Shown: positions 26,626 to 36,960, counted from the stretch's first letter. The stretch: DNA of 64,000 bases from Novisyntrophococcus fermenticellae (GCF_018866245.1 NZ_CP076458.1:2356001-2420000); one strand, 5' to 3'. The notes: a model not told the origin generated them from the sequence alone. Program-made: numbers and translations.

Positions 26626-27305
26626 AATATATTTCCGGCCGGTTCTATCCTGTAGCCGATTCCACGTATGCTTTTTATCTGCAGCGGTGCTTTCAGATGT
26701 AGCAGTCTTTTTCTTAAGCTTGAAATATTGACCCATACGACATTCGTTTCAGACTCTGTATCATAGCCCCAGATCCGGTCTATCAGCCTGTCGGCAGAAA
26801 TATATTGTTTTGGATTGCGCATTAGCAATTCCATAATCTGATATTCCTTATTTCTAAGTCCCATAGTTTTATTTTGATAGGTCAGTTCAAAGCTTTTCCG
26901 ATCAAGGGTGACCCCTTCAAGCTCTAAAAGGTCACTTAAGAATTCTTTCTTTCTTCTGGTCATCGCCCGTATGCGGGCCAATAGTTCCTCCGTTGCAAAT
27001 GGCTTTGAAAGATAGTCATCCGCTCCGGCATTCAACCCCAGCACCCGGTCACGAGTCTCCCCCTTTCCCGTCAAAAATAACATAGGTACATTACTGTTTT
27101 TCTTTCGCAAAAGACGAACAACCTCTAAGCCACTCATACCAGGCATTACAACATCCAATATGATTCCATCGTACTCTGTACAGATGGCCCAGTCCATAGC
27201 ATCAATACCATTGTATACCACATCAACAGAATAGTAATTTTCTTCCAAAATTTCTTTCAGATTCAGAGCAAGTTCTTTATTGTCCTCTGCAAGTAGTAAA
27301 CGCAT
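26622..27305 (-). CDS. OmpR-family response regulator, orphan
   Basis: A receiver domain (about 1-118, with the phospho-acceptor Asp in GIILDVVMPGMSG and Lys in DDYLSKPF) is followed by an OmpR/PhoB winged-helix DNA-binding domain (about 130-225). No histidine kinase gene lies beside it. The frame is open from a TTG at 27323, but the ATG at 27305 gives MRLLLAEDN, the normal receiver start, with AGAAGG just upstream. It is convergent with the ROK gene, sharing TTAG at the stops. Target genes and signal are not visible here. Confidence 0.92.
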   Translation of the reverse strand: MRLLLAEDNKELALNLKEILEENYYSVDVVYNGIDAMDWAICTEYDGIILDVVMPGMSGLEVVRLLRKKNSNVPMLFLTGKGETRDRVLGLNAGADDYLSKPFATEELLARIRAMTRRKKEFLSDLLELEGVTLDRKSFELTYQNKTMGLRNKEYQIMELLMRNPKQYISADRLIDRIWGYDTESETNVVWVNISSLRKRLLHLKAPLQIKSIRGIGYRIEPAGNIF

Positions 27306-27486
27306 AATCCTTCTGCTGCTCAAAACACAGACAAAACCTTGTCCTGCAGCTTTTCCTTTCTAAATGCATTCTCGCTACCATCCAGCCATGTGAAAAGAAT
27401 AGTAACTCTTTTTATACTATACCATATCACTCCAAATCCATGTAATTAAATTTTCTCTTGCTTAGAATCAATTCTCTGGTTATAAT

Positions 27487-27588
27487 ATGATACTAGGGTG
27501 CTGAACATCCAGTGGATGTTCGTTTAGCACCGACCGAAGCGGAGCGTAGATGTGGGAGCACAAAGTGCGAAGCAATCCGTAGTATCAT
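27487..27588. repeat. Structured repeat-like element with 9-base terminal inverted repeats
   Basis: The 326 bases between the response regulator and the DUF6483-like gene hold this element. Perfect ends ATGATACTA (27487-27495) and TAGTATCAT (27580-27588) enclose a hairpin: GGTGCT, GAACATCC, loop AGT, GGATGTTC, bulge GTTT, AGCACC (27497-27531). Just past it GTCAAAA-TACC-TTTTGAC forms another hairpin. There is no open reading frame of note. It looks like a small non-coding interspersed element. Confidence 0.6.
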
Positions 27589-27649
27589 AGGGTCAAAATA
27601 CCTTTTGACACTTACATAATATTATAGTCAATTCAGGAGGATACCCATT

Positions 27650-28030
27650 ATGGATTATGAGCAAGACTATGTCATGCGCCTGATTAAACAGATGATGCAG
27701 GCGCTTGCCAAAATTATATTCAAGAAGACTAATGAGGAGGAAATTAGCGAGACAATTCTCACCACAGGATCAGAAGGGGAGAAAGAGATTGATCTGTTTC
27801 ATATGGCTGACAACGGACAGATCAATGAAGCAGAAAATCTATTGTATGAGCATCTGGATACTTCCGATATGTCACAGCTGAGAAACGCATTTGCTTTTTA
27901 TGAACACATCAACGAATATCAAAATGATTTTCTGGAAGAGCATAATTACTCCAGAGAAGAGGTTTTAGAAGGTATTAAAAATATTTCTGAAGAATTCGGT
28001 GTTCTGGGGCTGGTGGATGCTTTATTGTAA
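27650..28030 (+). CDS. DUF6483-like small protein
   Basis: This 126-aa acidic, helical protein of unknown function resembles DUF6483 proteins of Lachnospiraceae from memory. It opens MDYEQDYVMRLIKQMMQAL; the rest is predicted helical with a TPR-like feel (NGQINEAENLLYEHL). There is no signal peptide or membrane segment. A clear AGGAGG ribosome-binding site precedes the ATG and a terminator follows 8 bases after the stop, so it is a monocistronic, genuine gene. Confidence 0.7.
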   Translation: MDYEQDYVMRLIKQMMQALAKIIFKKTNEEEISETILTTGSEGEKEIDLFHMADNGQINEAENLLYEHLDTSDMSQLRNAFAFYEHINEYQNDFLEEHNYSREEVLEGIKNISEEFGVLGLVDALL

Positions 28031-28037
28031 TACGAAA

Positions 28038-28066
28038 GGGTTGTCCGGTGGACAACCCAGTTTTCT
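28038..28066 (+). terminator. Terminator of the DUF6483-like gene
   Basis: GGGTTGTCC, loop GGT, GGACAACCC (28038-28058) is followed by AGTTTTCT. It lies between convergent genes and could also stop trpS transcription. Confidence 0.75.
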
Positions 28067-29153
28067 ATTCACAGTATTTTTCCTGCTGCCCGGCAATCAG
28101 GCTTTCATCTTCAAAGTAATTAATCCTCATAGCACTTTTGACATCTGCCAGGGTCTGAGCAGCTACCTTTTCTGCTGCTTCGCTGCCCTTTTTCAATATC
28201 TCATACACATACGAAATATTCTTCTGGTATTCTTTTCTCCGGTTTCTGATTGGCTCCAGTTCTTCCTGCATGATTTTGTTCAGGAATTTCTTTACCTTCA
28301 CATCCCCAAGACCGCCTCTTTTGTAATGTTCTTTTAATTCCTCCAGGCTGGAATAATCCGGTAAAAAACGTTCAAAATGATCCGTCCTTCCAAATGCATC
28401 CAGATATGTGAATACGGTATTCCCTTCGATGGTTCCGGGATCCTGCACCCTGATATGATTAGGATCTGTATACATGCTCATGATTTTCTTTTGGATTTCT
28501 TCCGGTTCCTCAGCCAGATAGATACAGTTATCCAAGGATTTGCTCATCTTTGCATTTCCATCAATACCCGGAAGACGCAGACAGGCCTTGTTCTCCGGGA
28601 GCAGGATCTTCGGCTCCACAAGTGCTTCCCCATATATGGAATTAAATTTTCGGACAATTTCCTTTGCCTGTTCCAACATTGGCTCCTGATCTTCACCAAC
28701 CGGTACCGTAGTGGCTTTAAAAGCCGTAATATCCGCAGCCTGGCTGATCGGATAGGTAAAAAAGCCCACCGGAATGCTGGCTTCAAAGTTTCTGGCCTGA
28801 ATTTCCGATTTGACGGTAGGATTTCTCTGAAGCCGGGCTACTGTGACCAGGTTCATATAGTAAAAGGACAATTCACAAAGTTCAGGAATCTGGGACTGAA
28901 TAAATATTGTGGATTTTTCCGGGTCCAGTCCAACCGCAAGGTAGTCTAAAGCCACCTCAATGATGTTCTGACGCACCTTTTCAGGATTATCCGCGTTATC
29001 CGTCAAGGCCTGGGCATCTGCTATCATAATAAAAATTTTATCGAATTCACCTGCGTTCTGCAATTCAACTCTACGCTTTAAAGACCCAACATAGTGTCCA
29101 ATATGAAGTCTTCCTGTTGGTCTGTCACCTGTTAATATAATTTTTTCGCTCAT
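28065..29153 (-). CDS. trpS: Tryptophanyl-tRNA synthetase
   Basis: A class I aminoacyl-tRNA synthetase charging tRNA-Trp. HIGH is exact at residues 17-20 and KMSKS appears as AKMSKS near 199-204. The 362 aa is slightly longer than the common 330. It lies 108 bases after the SNF2 helicase gene. That gap is too short for a full T-box leader and I see none, in contrast to proS. GGAGG is upstream of the ATG. Confidence 0.95.
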   Translation of the reverse strand: MSEKIILTGDRPTGRLHIGHYVGSLKRRVELQNAGEFDKIFIMIADAQALTDNADNPEKVRQNIIEVALDYLAVGLDPEKSTIFIQSQIPELCELSFYYMNLVTVARLQRNPTVKSEIQARNFEASIPVGFFTYPISQAADITAFKATTVPVGEDQEPMLEQAKEIVRKFNSIYGEALVEPKILLPENKACLRLPGIDGNAKMSKSLDNCIYLAEEPEEIQKKIMSMYTDPNHIRVQDPGTIEGNTVFTYLDAFGRTDHFERFLPDYSSLEELKEHYKRGGLGDVKVKKFLNKIMQEELEPIRNRRKEYQKNISYVYEILKKGSEAAEKVAAQTLADVKSAMRINYFEDESLIAGQQEKYCE

Positions 29154-29261
29154 GATTCAATTTCCTCCATCCGGTCCAGAGATGCTTTAAACACTCTAAT
29201 CAAGTATACCTATTCTAACACAAATTTTAACAAATGAAAAGGTTGACATGGCTGAATGATA

Positions 29262-32200
29262 TCAAAACTCCAGAATGTCCAAAAGTTCTTCTTTTGTAAA
29301 AGCAGTACCCTGCAACCCTTCTCCTCCCAGCACCTGGTCTGCCAGCTGCTGCTTCTTCTCCTGAAGCTGCACAATCTTTTCCTCTATGGTATCCTTGGCA
29401 ATTAACCGGTAAACCATCACTTTATTCTTCTGCCCGATTCTGTGTGCCCGGTCTGTTGCCTGGTTCTGTACCGCTGTATTCCACCATGGATCATAATGTA
29501 TGACGATATCCGCCGCAGTCAGATTTAATCCCGTTCCTCCTGCCTTCAGGGATATACAGAACACACTGGTTTCATCCTCATGAAAAGCCTGTACCATACG
29601 CATACGTTCCTCTTTTGACGTTGAACCTGTCAATAGATAATGGCTGATTTTCTTCTCAATAAGTCCCTGGCAGATGCGATCCAACATCGTAGTAAATTGA
29701 GAAAATAAGAGAATTTTATGGCCGCCCTCCACAGCATTTTCCACCAGTTCCAGGCAGAGATCCAATTTAGCAGATCCCTGGTCATATCCCTCCAAAAGCA
29801 GGGCAGGATCGCAGCAGATTTGTCTTAATTTGGTCAATTCCGCCAGAATTAACATCCTGGATTTTTCGAATTCCTCCCCGCTTTGCATGGACAGGGTCAT
29901 CTGCAGACGGCGCACATGCGCCTGATATATGTTTCGCTGCTCACCTTCCATTCCGGCGTAGAGATTCTTTTCCAGTTTTTCCGGCAGATCATGCAGCACG
30001 TCCTTTTTCAACCTTCGAAGAACAAAGGGGCGAATCATCCTATGCAGACGTAAAAGAGCGTCTTCACCCTTGCTCTGTACCACAGGAGTCTCAATCTCTC
30101 TTCGGAATCTTTGATAACTGTACAGATATCCCGGCATCAGATAATCAAAGATGCTCCAGAGTTCGCTAAGCCTGTTTTCCACAGGAGTGCCTGTCAGTGC
30201 TATGTGAAATCCTGCATTGATCTTTTTGACTGCCTTCGCTGCCTGTGTCGCATGATTTTTTATATACTGAGCCTCATCAATAATTTCATTGGAAAACAGA
30301 ATCTTCCGATAGCTCTCCATATCTCTCTTTAAAAGATCATAGGATGTGATAAGAATATCTCTTTTACCCGCTGATTCTATCAGACTTTTTCGTTCCTCTG
30401 CATTCCCCACGACCATAGTGACCGGCAGTTCAGGCGCAAACTGCGTGCATTCACTTTTCCAGTTGAAAACTAAAGATGCAGGGCAGATAATCAGCGTCCT
30501 GCTAAGATCAGCTTCCTGGTCCTGATATTCAGACAGTAAGAATGCAATGACCTGAAGCGTCTTGCCAAGCCCCATATCATCCGCCAGAATACCCCCAAAC
30601 TCATTTTCTTTCAGTGTTTTCAGCCATAAAAATCCCTTTTTCTGGTATTCTCTCAAAACTGTTTCAAGTCCGCGGGGAAGTTTATGATTTTCTATTTCGG
30701 CAGGCTGCATGTTCCGGATCAAGGTTCGAAAATCTTTATTTCTATGCGCAGGAATACCCTCCAACTTCTTCAACTCTTCCTCGAGATATAAGGCTCTGTA
30801 TCTGGGAATAGATACCGCCCCCTGCTTCATCAGGTGGTCCGGTATCTGAAACTCTTTTTTCAAGTTCGCAAGCCGCTCCAGATTTTTATTTTGAAGATTG
30901 ATAAATTCTCCGCTTTTAAGACGGTAAAATCGCTTTTTTAAATCATATTTTGAAAGCAGGGATACCATCTGTTCCATGGACAAGTCTATGGAATCCAGGG
31001 TGAATTCCAGGAGCCCCCCTGACAGGGAAATTCCTACTGCTGCCTTTGGCTCACTAATTACACGCAGGTGTTTCAGTCTGTCGGATATAAAAACATCTAG
31101 ATCTTTCTGAAACCCGGGAACCCCTTCTGTTATAAATTCGTACATCTTTTCATCGTCATCCACAATGGTGTGCAGACTGTTTTTTTCATCATAAGCATTA
31201 CAGTATCTGCTCACCAGCATTCCAGTCTCATATTCCTTTAAGTAGTCTCTTTTATAATTATTTTCCGCCGCTGTAAACACATGATATCTCTCCTCACCGT
31301 ATACAGCAACAAGGTCACAGGTAATCCTGTTTTTTTCGGGTGCATCCAGATACAGTTCAAACACGGGACTTAGGGGTTCATAAAGTGCCGGATTGAAATT
31401 TTTTGTCTCTATCCGGTAATTTTTTTTCATTAGAGGCAGCAGATTTCTCACAAATATCGGGACTTCTTCGGTGCCCACATAGTTTGAGAGACCCCGCCAA
31501 GAGTCCATATAGTTTTCAAACTCCCGGAGTTCCTCTTCTTTTTCAATAGCAAGCCGGTAGATACGTCCGCCTTTAAAATAATAGACATAATTCACTCCGG
31601 TATACTTGCATACGGAATGCATTTCAATATGGATTCCCTGTTCTTCTCCGATTATAATCACCTGCCGTGAGGGTTCCTCTTCCACGAATCTCCAGTTCTG
31701 TTCCTTTTCTCCTTTTACATGCCCCGCAAATTCCATCTTTCCGATAATCTCATGAAACCGTTCAAAGCTCCCATGTGTAAGCTGCATCGACCGTTCAGAC
31801 CCGGGGGCTGTTCTTTCAGACTGCTGCAAGATAAACCTCAGGATCTTCTGGCTATCAGCCGTAAAAGCGTGCATCGTATGGATGAATTCAAGTTCCTTCC
31901 CATAGCTTACGTTCTCCATGTTTTGAACAGCCCGCACCAGATCTTTTATATTTCTCAGCACATACATCTTCTTATTTCCTATACGGAATTCCAGGCTTAC
32001 ATTCTCTGTATCCACATGCAAGACAGGCTCAAGCTTAACTTTTCCCAATTCCCGGGGCTGCAGAAAGGGAATCTCTTTTTTCCGTCTGTAATACTCGAGA
32101 ACCCGCCCCATAGCAGGTTCGGTAAGCTTAATTCCCCCCAGGTTCCCTGTCTGTAAGACAGGTTTTGAGAAAAGTCCTGCATGTCCGGCATCCCGTATTT

Positions 32201-32501
32201 GTATATACTGGAGGGCAAGTGCAACGCAGTGCTTGCAGGGACCAGGATAGCTATAAAAGGCCTTACATTCACAGTGTGTTTCAGCAATCTCAGAATACTC
32301 CTCATCCACTGATAAGCGAACCTCATAGTAGTTTCTCGTACTTCCCCTGACACGTCCCGCAATCTGAGTGATCCTATATCCTTCCTCATCTGTTTTGGTA
32401 TGAAGCACTACATCCTTGACACCCTGACACTGAAAAATCAACTGTCCACGCTGAAAAGTCTGTCCCCGCACCTCGAATCTAATGTCCTCTTTATCTATCA
32501 T
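29262..32501 (-). CDS. SWIM zinc-finger SNF2-family helicase
   Basis: This is a large superfamily-2 ATPase of the bacterial SNF2 type. An N-terminal SWIM zinc finger (CECKAFYSYPGPCKHC, about 60-76) precedes a bacterial SNF2-associated region (about 100-600). The ATPase follows, with Walker A DDMGLGKT (about 640-647), a DEAQ box (about 744) and a C-terminal helicase lobe ending QATDRAHRIGQ. It probably remodels protein-DNA or RNA polymerase complexes, as RapA does, but the bacterial role is poorly defined. The ATG follows AGGAG. It is a single gene upstream of trpS. Confidence 0.92.
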   Translation of the reverse strand: MIDKEDIRFEVRGQTFQRGQLIFQCQGVKDVVLHTKTDEEGYRITQIAGRVRGSTRNYYEVRLSVDEEYSEIAETHCECKAFYSYPGPCKHCVALALQYIQIRDAGHAGLFSKPVLQTGNLGGIKLTEPAMGRVLEYYRRKKEIPFLQPRELGKVKLEPVLHVDTENVSLEFRIGNKKMYVLRNIKDLVRAVQNMENVSYGKELEFIHTMHAFTADSQKILRFILQQSERTAPGSERSMQLTHGSFERFHEIIGKMEFAGHVKGEKEQNWRFVEEEPSRQVIIIGEEQGIHIEMHSVCKYTGVNYVYYFKGGRIYRLAIEKEEELREFENYMDSWRGLSNYVGTEEVPIFVRNLLPLMKKNYRIETKNFNPALYEPLSPVFELYLDAPEKNRITCDLVAVYGEERYHVFTAAENNYKRDYLKEYETGMLVSRYCNAYDEKNSLHTIVDDDEKMYEFITEGVPGFQKDLDVFISDRLKHLRVISEPKAAVGISLSGGLLEFTLDSIDLSMEQMVSLLSKYDLKKRFYRLKSGEFINLQNKNLERLANLKKEFQIPDHLMKQGAVSIPRYRALYLEEELKKLEGIPAHRNKDFRTLIRNMQPAEIENHKLPRGLETVLREYQKKGFLWLKTLKENEFGGILADDMGLGKTLQVIAFLLSEYQDQEADLSRTLIICPASLVFNWKSECTQFAPELPVTMVVGNAEERKSLIESAGKRDILITSYDLLKRDMESYRKILFSNEIIDEAQYIKNHATQAAKAVKKINAGFHIALTGTPVENRLSELWSIFDYLMPGYLYSYQRFRREIETPVVQSKGEDALLRLHRMIRPFVLRRLKKDVLHDLPEKLEKNLYAGMEGEQRNIYQAHVRRLQMTLSMQSGEEFEKSRMLILAELTKLRQICCDPALLLEGYDQGSAKLDLCLELVENAVEGGHKILLFSQFTTMLDRICQGLIEKKISHYLLTGSTSKEERMRMVQAFHEDETSVFCISLKAGGTGLNLTAADIVIHYDPWWNTAVQNQATDRAHRIGQKNKVMVYRLIAKDTIEEKIVQLQEKKQQLADQVLGGEGLQGTAFTKEELLDILEF

Positions 32502-32559
32502 GCTTTCATCTCCTGATATATTGCCTGAAATCCACCGTTAAAAAATCAGTATAACATAA

Positions 32560-32599
32560 AAAGTGCCGCCGTACAATTTTCATCGTACGGCAACACTTT
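32560..32599 (-). terminator. Terminator after tRNA-Tyr
   Basis: A hairpin with outer AAAGTG/CACTTT and inner GCCGTAC/GTACGGC pairs is followed on the minus strand by TTTTTATG. It lies about 45 bases after the tRNA 3' end. Confidence 0.75.
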
Positions 32600-32642
32600 A
32601 TTCCGGCACATTGTTTTTTTGCTTATATCCAATGTGCAAAAC

Positions 32643-32724
32643 TGGACGGAGGTGGATTCGAACCACCGAAGCAATTTGCAGCAGATTTACAGTCTGTCCC
32701 CTTTGGCCACTCGGGAATCCGTCC
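32643..32724 (-). tRNA. tRNA-Tyr (anticodon GTA)
   Basis: The minus strand folds as a class II tRNA: 7-base acceptor GGACGGA/TCCGTCC, discriminator A, anticodon loop CTGTAAA with GTA at 32688-32690, a long variable arm and a GGTTCGAATCC T-arm. CCA is not encoded, so the CCA-adding enzyme at 45887 is needed. One A-C mismatch closes the outer anticodon stem. Confidence 0.93.
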
Positions 32725-32753
32725 ATATGTCAGGATGAACCTGACAAGAATAG

Positions 32754-32782
32754 ATTATAAAACATATTTGCAAAAAATGCAA
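32754..32782 (-). promoter_or_regulatory. Promoter of tRNA-Tyr
   Basis: TTGCAT (32777-32782), a 17-base spacer and a perfect TATAAT (32754-32759) lie just upstream on the minus strand. A 7-base hairpin (TGTCAGG/CCTGACA, about 32729-32747) sits in the short leader before the mature tRNA. Confidence 0.8.
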
Positions 32783-32790
32783 GGTATTTT

Positions 32791-34881
32791 TTAATCCTCT
32801 TCACGATAAAACACAACTGCAGACAGAGGGAACAAATCCAGAGTTAAAACCCCCGCCTTTACCTCTCTTTTCCGCACCATTGTAGAAAAACCTATGGCAT
32901 TGGTACTGAAGACCTCTTCTATGGACGTATCCTCTGTTCTGGGAATTCCTGCCTCCCATACCGGAATTTCCACATACACCTGTTCCGCCCGGTTATTTAC
33001 AACCACTACAATCTGTTCTGATTTATCAAAGCGGGCATAAGAAAGAACATTATAGTCCTGATATAAAAACTTCAGACTGCCTCCGGTCAGGACCGGATAC
33101 CTCTTATGAATATAGATGATATTCTTATAAAAGCGCAAAAGTTCCCGGTCTTCGTGACCCCAGGGATAGGTTCTTCTGCTGTCCGGATCCGTAAATCCGC
33201 AAACACCCGCTTCATCTCCGTAGTAGATGGTAGGTGCACCCGGCCAGGTCATCTGAACAACGACTGCTTCTCTTAGAACAGCCTTATTTACATTCTCAAC
33301 CGCAGCATGGGAGCCCTCGTCAGCCAGCCTTCCGACCATATGGTTGGTCCTTGTCAGAAATCTGGAATGATCATGATTGTCAAGTTCGTTCATGGCAGTC
33401 TCCAGGGACTGCCGGCAGAACTGAGCCGAATGATACAGCATTGAATTGGCAAATACCTCTGCATTTCCAAGCAGATCTTGGCGAAACTGGTCACTGTGCT
33501 TTTCCATCCCGGTGAAAAACCAGGAAACCGGCTCCATAAATGCGTCATAATTCATGACTGTATCCCATTGATCCCCCAGAAGCCACGCCCTGGCATCTCC
33601 ATAATGTTCAGCCAATACAATTGCCTCAGGATTTGCACTTTTAACTACTTTCCGGAATTCCTGCCAGAACTTATGATTATATTCCGGTGAATGCCCCAAA
33701 TCGGCGGCTACATCCAGCCGCCACCCGTCAGCGTTAAAAGGCGGGGAGACCCACTTACGCGCCACACGCATAATATCCTCCACAAGCTTTGGAGAATCCT
33801 CATAATTTAGCTTGGGAAGTGTATCATGCCCCCACCAGCCGTCATAGAACTCATTATACGGCCATGCATGTTCATTATGGAACTTGAAAAAACTGTGGTA
33901 AGGACTTCCCTTCGAGATAAAAGCGCCATCCTCATATCCTTCCTGATGTTCATAGATTCTCTCTCTGTCCAGCCATTTATTAAAAGAACCACAGTGATTG
34001 AATACACCGTCCAGGATGATTTTCATTCCTCTTCTGTGTACTTCCTCAACCAATTTGATAAACAGCTGATTGCCCGCTTCGAGATTTTCCAGATTCGTTA
34101 CCCGGTTGATATACTTGCCGGCATGGGAATTATCTATATCCCCTTCTTTTAACAGCTCCCCTGTATCACTGACAATTCTCCCAAAATGTGGATCTACATA
34201 ATCATAGTCCTGAATATCATACTTGTGATTGGAGGGAGAAACAAAAATCGGATTTAAATATAAAACCTGAACACCCAGATCCTCCAGATAATCCAGTTTA
34301 TCGATAACTCCCTGAATATCTCCTCCATAGAAGTTATTTACATCCAGAGTATCCGGAGTCCTGGACCAGTCCTCTACCTGTACCACTTTTTTATCAATAT
34401 AATAGTATTCGGCACTCTGCACATCATTTGTCTTATCGCCGTTACAAAAACGGTCTACATAAATCTGATAGGTTACAGCTCCTTTTGCCCAATCAGGGGT
34501 TTTATATCCTGGCACAATGGTGAAGGAGTAAGATTCCTGCAGTTCCCTGGACACACCTAATTTATTATAATAGCAACAGATTTTTCCACAGCGAATTTCG
34601 AAATAATAATGAAGAATTTCCTCTTCCACAGGTATCTGGATCTCATAATAATCGAAACCGTTCCGGCTTACACCTACGTACATGGGTTCGCGGACTGCGC
34701 CGCTGATAAAATATACTGCATCCACATTATTCTTCATAGTGCGAAAACGAATCGTCACCAGATCACCCGGTTCCGGTTCAAAGGGCGTTTTGTACTGCCT
34801 GGTCTCGTCACTGTACAACGCACGTTTATTAAACACACCCCTCATCTGAGTAACATACTGTTGTTTTTTTTCAAACTCCAT
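32791..34881 (-). CDS. GH13 alpha-amylase-family glycosidase (neopullulanase-like)
   Basis: This glycoside hydrolase of family 13 has an N-terminal CBM34-like domain (about 1-125), as in neopullulanase and maltogenic amylase. In the catalytic barrel DGVFNHCG, DGWRLDVA (nucleophile Asp about 386), VLAEHYGD (acid/base Glu about 422) and LDNHDHSRF (about 500) are all intact. There is no signal peptide, so it acts inside the cell, probably on maltodextrins or pullulan fragments. It is a single gene with the ftsH terminator upstream and tRNA-Tyr downstream. The 696-aa length is slightly above the family norm. Confidence 0.92.
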   Translation of the reverse strand: MEFEKKQQYVTQMRGVFNKRALYSDETRQYKTPFEPEPGDLVTIRFRTMKNNVDAVYFISGAVREPMYVGVSRNGFDYYEIQIPVEEEILHYYFEIRCGKICCYYNKLGVSRELQESYSFTIVPGYKTPDWAKGAVTYQIYVDRFCNGDKTNDVQSAEYYYIDKKVVQVEDWSRTPDTLDVNNFYGGDIQGVIDKLDYLEDLGVQVLYLNPIFVSPSNHKYDIQDYDYVDPHFGRIVSDTGELLKEGDIDNSHAGKYINRVTNLENLEAGNQLFIKLVEEVHRRGMKIILDGVFNHCGSFNKWLDRERIYEHQEGYEDGAFISKGSPYHSFFKFHNEHAWPYNEFYDGWWGHDTLPKLNYEDSPKLVEDIMRVARKWVSPPFNADGWRLDVAADLGHSPEYNHKFWQEFRKVVKSANPEAIVLAEHYGDARAWLLGDQWDTVMNYDAFMEPVSWFFTGMEKHSDQFRQDLLGNAEVFANSMLYHSAQFCRQSLETAMNELDNHDHSRFLTRTNHMVGRLADEGSHAAVENVNKAVLREAVVVQMTWPGAPTIYYGDEAGVCGFTDPDSRRTYPWGHEDRELLRFYKNIIYIHKRYPVLTGGSLKFLYQDYNVLSYARFDKSEQIVVVVNNRAEQVYVEIPVWEAGIPRTEDTSIEEVFSTNAIGFSTMVRKREVKAGVLTLDLFPLSAVVFYREED

Positions 34882-34941
34882 ACTCTGACCTCATTTCTCT
34901 CTATCTTTATATATTACCTCAAATCCTTTTGTATAACAAGT

Positions 34942-34972
34942 AAAAAGGACAGCACCAAGTGCTGTCCTTTTT
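34942..34972 (-). terminator. Terminator after ftsH
   Basis: A 14-base-pair hairpin (AAAAAGGACAGCAC, loop CAA, GTGCTGTCCTTTTT) is U-rich on both sides. It lies about 145 bases beyond the ftsH stop and ends the tilS-hpt-ftsH transcript. The remainder of the 234-base gap holds no clear feature. Confidence 0.85.
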
Positions 34973-35115
34973 GGAGAAGGTATTTCTTCTTATGGGGTGT
35001 AGCAAAAACTATATAATGTATTGGGGGTTTTACAGTTATTATAATACCATGTTCCCCACCAAAAGTGTGCACAAATCTCACAAATTTCGACATCTGTTTT
35101 TGTCTATTTTTTAAT

Positions 35116-36960
35116 TCATCCCTCAACTCCGACCTTTTCCTGCATAAAAATGGCTTCAAATTCCTGCCGATTCAATTTTTCTTTTGTCATCAGCTGTTTT
35201 GCGCATTCATGCAATACATAAGAATGCTCCTGGATGAGTTGTTTTGCTCTGGTATGGCATTCTTCTATAATCGAACGGACTTCCTCATCGATTATTGCTG
35301 CCACATTTTCACTGAAGTTCTTTGTATGTCCCCAGTCCCGTCCGATAAAAACCTCCTCAGAATCATCGCCATAATTCACCAGTCCTAATTTTCCTGACAT
35401 TCCATACTTCGTAACCATCGCTCTTGCCGTAGCCGTGGCCTGTTTGATATCCTGAGATGCTCCTGTGGTAATATCATCAAAAATCAATTCTTCGGCTACA
35501 CGCCCACCCAGGCAGACAGTAATGTCCTGCAGCATCTTACCTCTGGTATTAAACATATCATCATTCTCCGGCTGAGGCATCGTGTATCCGGCAGCCCCCT
35601 GCCCCGTAGGAATAACGGAAATTGTATAAACAGGTTCCATATCCGGTAAAACATGGAACAATATGGCATGACCTGTTTCATGATATGCAGTAATTCTCTT
35701 CTCTTTTTCAGAAATCACACGGCTCTTTTTCTCGGTGCCAATGCCAACCTTAATAAATGATGACTTGATATCCTCCTGATTCAAATAGACCCTATCCTGC
35801 TTTGCAGCCAGAATTGCAGCCTCATTCAAGAGATTTTCAAGTTCCGCACCGGTAAAGCCTGCCGTCGTCTGGGCAATCTGTTTTAAATCCACGTCCTCGG
35901 CCAACGGCTTCCCTTTTGCATGAACCTTCAGTATTTCTTCTCTTCCCCTTACATCCGGTGCTCCCACAGCCACCCTGCGGTCAAATCGCCCCGGCCGGAG
36001 AATTGCCGGATCCAGAATATCCACTCTGTTGGTTGCAGCCATAACTATGATTCCTTCGTTAACACCGAATCCATCCATCTCTACGAGCAGCTGGTTTAAG
36101 GTTTGCTCCCGCTCATCATGTCCGCCGCCCATTCCGGTTCCGCGCCTTCTGGCAACAGCATCAATCTCATCAATAAATATGATACAGGGTGCATGCTTTT
36201 TTGCATCTTCAAATAAATCTCTGACACGAGAAGCACCCACGCCCACAAACATTTCCACAAAGTCAGAACCCGAGATACTGAAAAAAGGTACACCAGCCTC
36301 TCCGGCCACGGCTTTGGCCAGCAAAGTTTTACCTGTTCCGGGAGGACCCACAAGCAGAACTCCCTTGGGAATTCTTGCGCCCACCTTTGTATACTTCTGG
36401 GGACGTTTCAGAAAATCCACAATTTCTTCCAGATCCTCTTTTTCTTCCTTAAGTCCGGCCACGTCATTAAAGGTCACTTTCTTCTCATGATCCGTGGTCA
36501 GCTTTGCTCTGCTCTTTCCAAAATCCATCATCTTGCCGTTGCCGCCTCCGGAAGCACCGGCCATCATGCGATTCATCATAAAAAACACGAGCAGCACCAT
36601 ACCCACACTCACAACCAACGGAAGTATGAATCCTGCCATGCCGCTGTCCTGCAGCACATTCTTTGTAAGGAAATTTGTAAAATCCGCATCCTTCATCTGC
36701 TGTTTTACTTCCTTGATGTCACTGAAAATATAGGTTGCGGTCTTATTATCCTTTGTTGTATAAACCAGGCTTCCCGTCGGTACCTCTTTATTCTGTGTGA
36801 TTTCAATTTCTGTAATCTCTCCGGCTTCAAGTGCCTTTACAAATGTAGCTTCCGTCACAGTCTGACCTCTTCTTATCAGCCCCGGAAGGTAAATCAAAAT
36901 TAATATAAGGAATACAGCTAATATAATGTATCCCCCGAATCCTCTGTTCTGCTTCTTCAA
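35116..36960 (-). CDS. ftsH: ATP-dependent zinc metalloprotease FtsH
   Basis: This membrane AAA protease degrades misfolded membrane and regulatory proteins. There are two N-terminal membrane segments (about 8-26 and 113-135), an AAA domain with Walker A GPPGTGKT (about 203-210) and DEIDA, an SRH region, and the zinc protease motif HETGH (about 427-431). The start is TTG at 36960, placed by AAAGGAG 6 bases before it. It follows hpt closely in the Firmicute order tilS-hpt-ftsH. Confidence 0.97.
   Translation of the reverse strand: MKKQNRGFGGYIILAVFLILILIYLPGLIRRGQTVTEATFVKALEAGEITEIEITQNKEVPTGSLVYTTKDNKTATYIFSDIKEVKQQMKDADFTNFLTKNVLQDSGMAGFILPLVVSVGMVLLVFFMMNRMMAGASGGGNGKMMDFGKSRAKLTTDHEKKVTFNDVAGLKEEKEDLEEIVDFLKRPQKYTKVGARIPKGVLLVGPPGTGKTLLAKAVAGEAGVPFFSISGSDFVEMFVGVGASRVRDLFEDAKKHAPCIIFIDEIDAVARRRGTGMGGGHDEREQTLNQLLVEMDGFGVNEGIIVMAATNRVDILDPAILRPGRFDRRVAVGAPDVRGREEILKVHAKGKPLAEDVDLKQIAQTTAGFTGAELENLLNEAAILAAKQDRVYLNQEDIKSSFIKVGIGTEKKSRVISEKEKRITAYHETGHAILFHVLPDMEPVYTISVIPTGQGAAGYTMPQPENDDMFNTRGKMLQDITVCLGGRVAEELIFDDITTGASQDIKQATATARAMVTKYGMSGKLGLVNYGDDSEEVFIGRDWGHTKNFSENVAAIIDEEVRSIIEECHTRAKQLIQEHSYVLHECAKQLMTKEKLNRQEFEAIFMQEKVGVEG

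Noticed and set aside
29154..29261. T-box leader for trpS
   Set aside because: The 108-base gap is too short and lacks the AGGGTGG element; only a weak possible promoter is seen.
32643..32724. Suspicion that the tRNA is a pseudogene because of an anticodon-stem mismatch
   Set aside because: All arms, the GTA anticodon, a perfect TATAAT promoter and a terminator are present, so it is judged functional.
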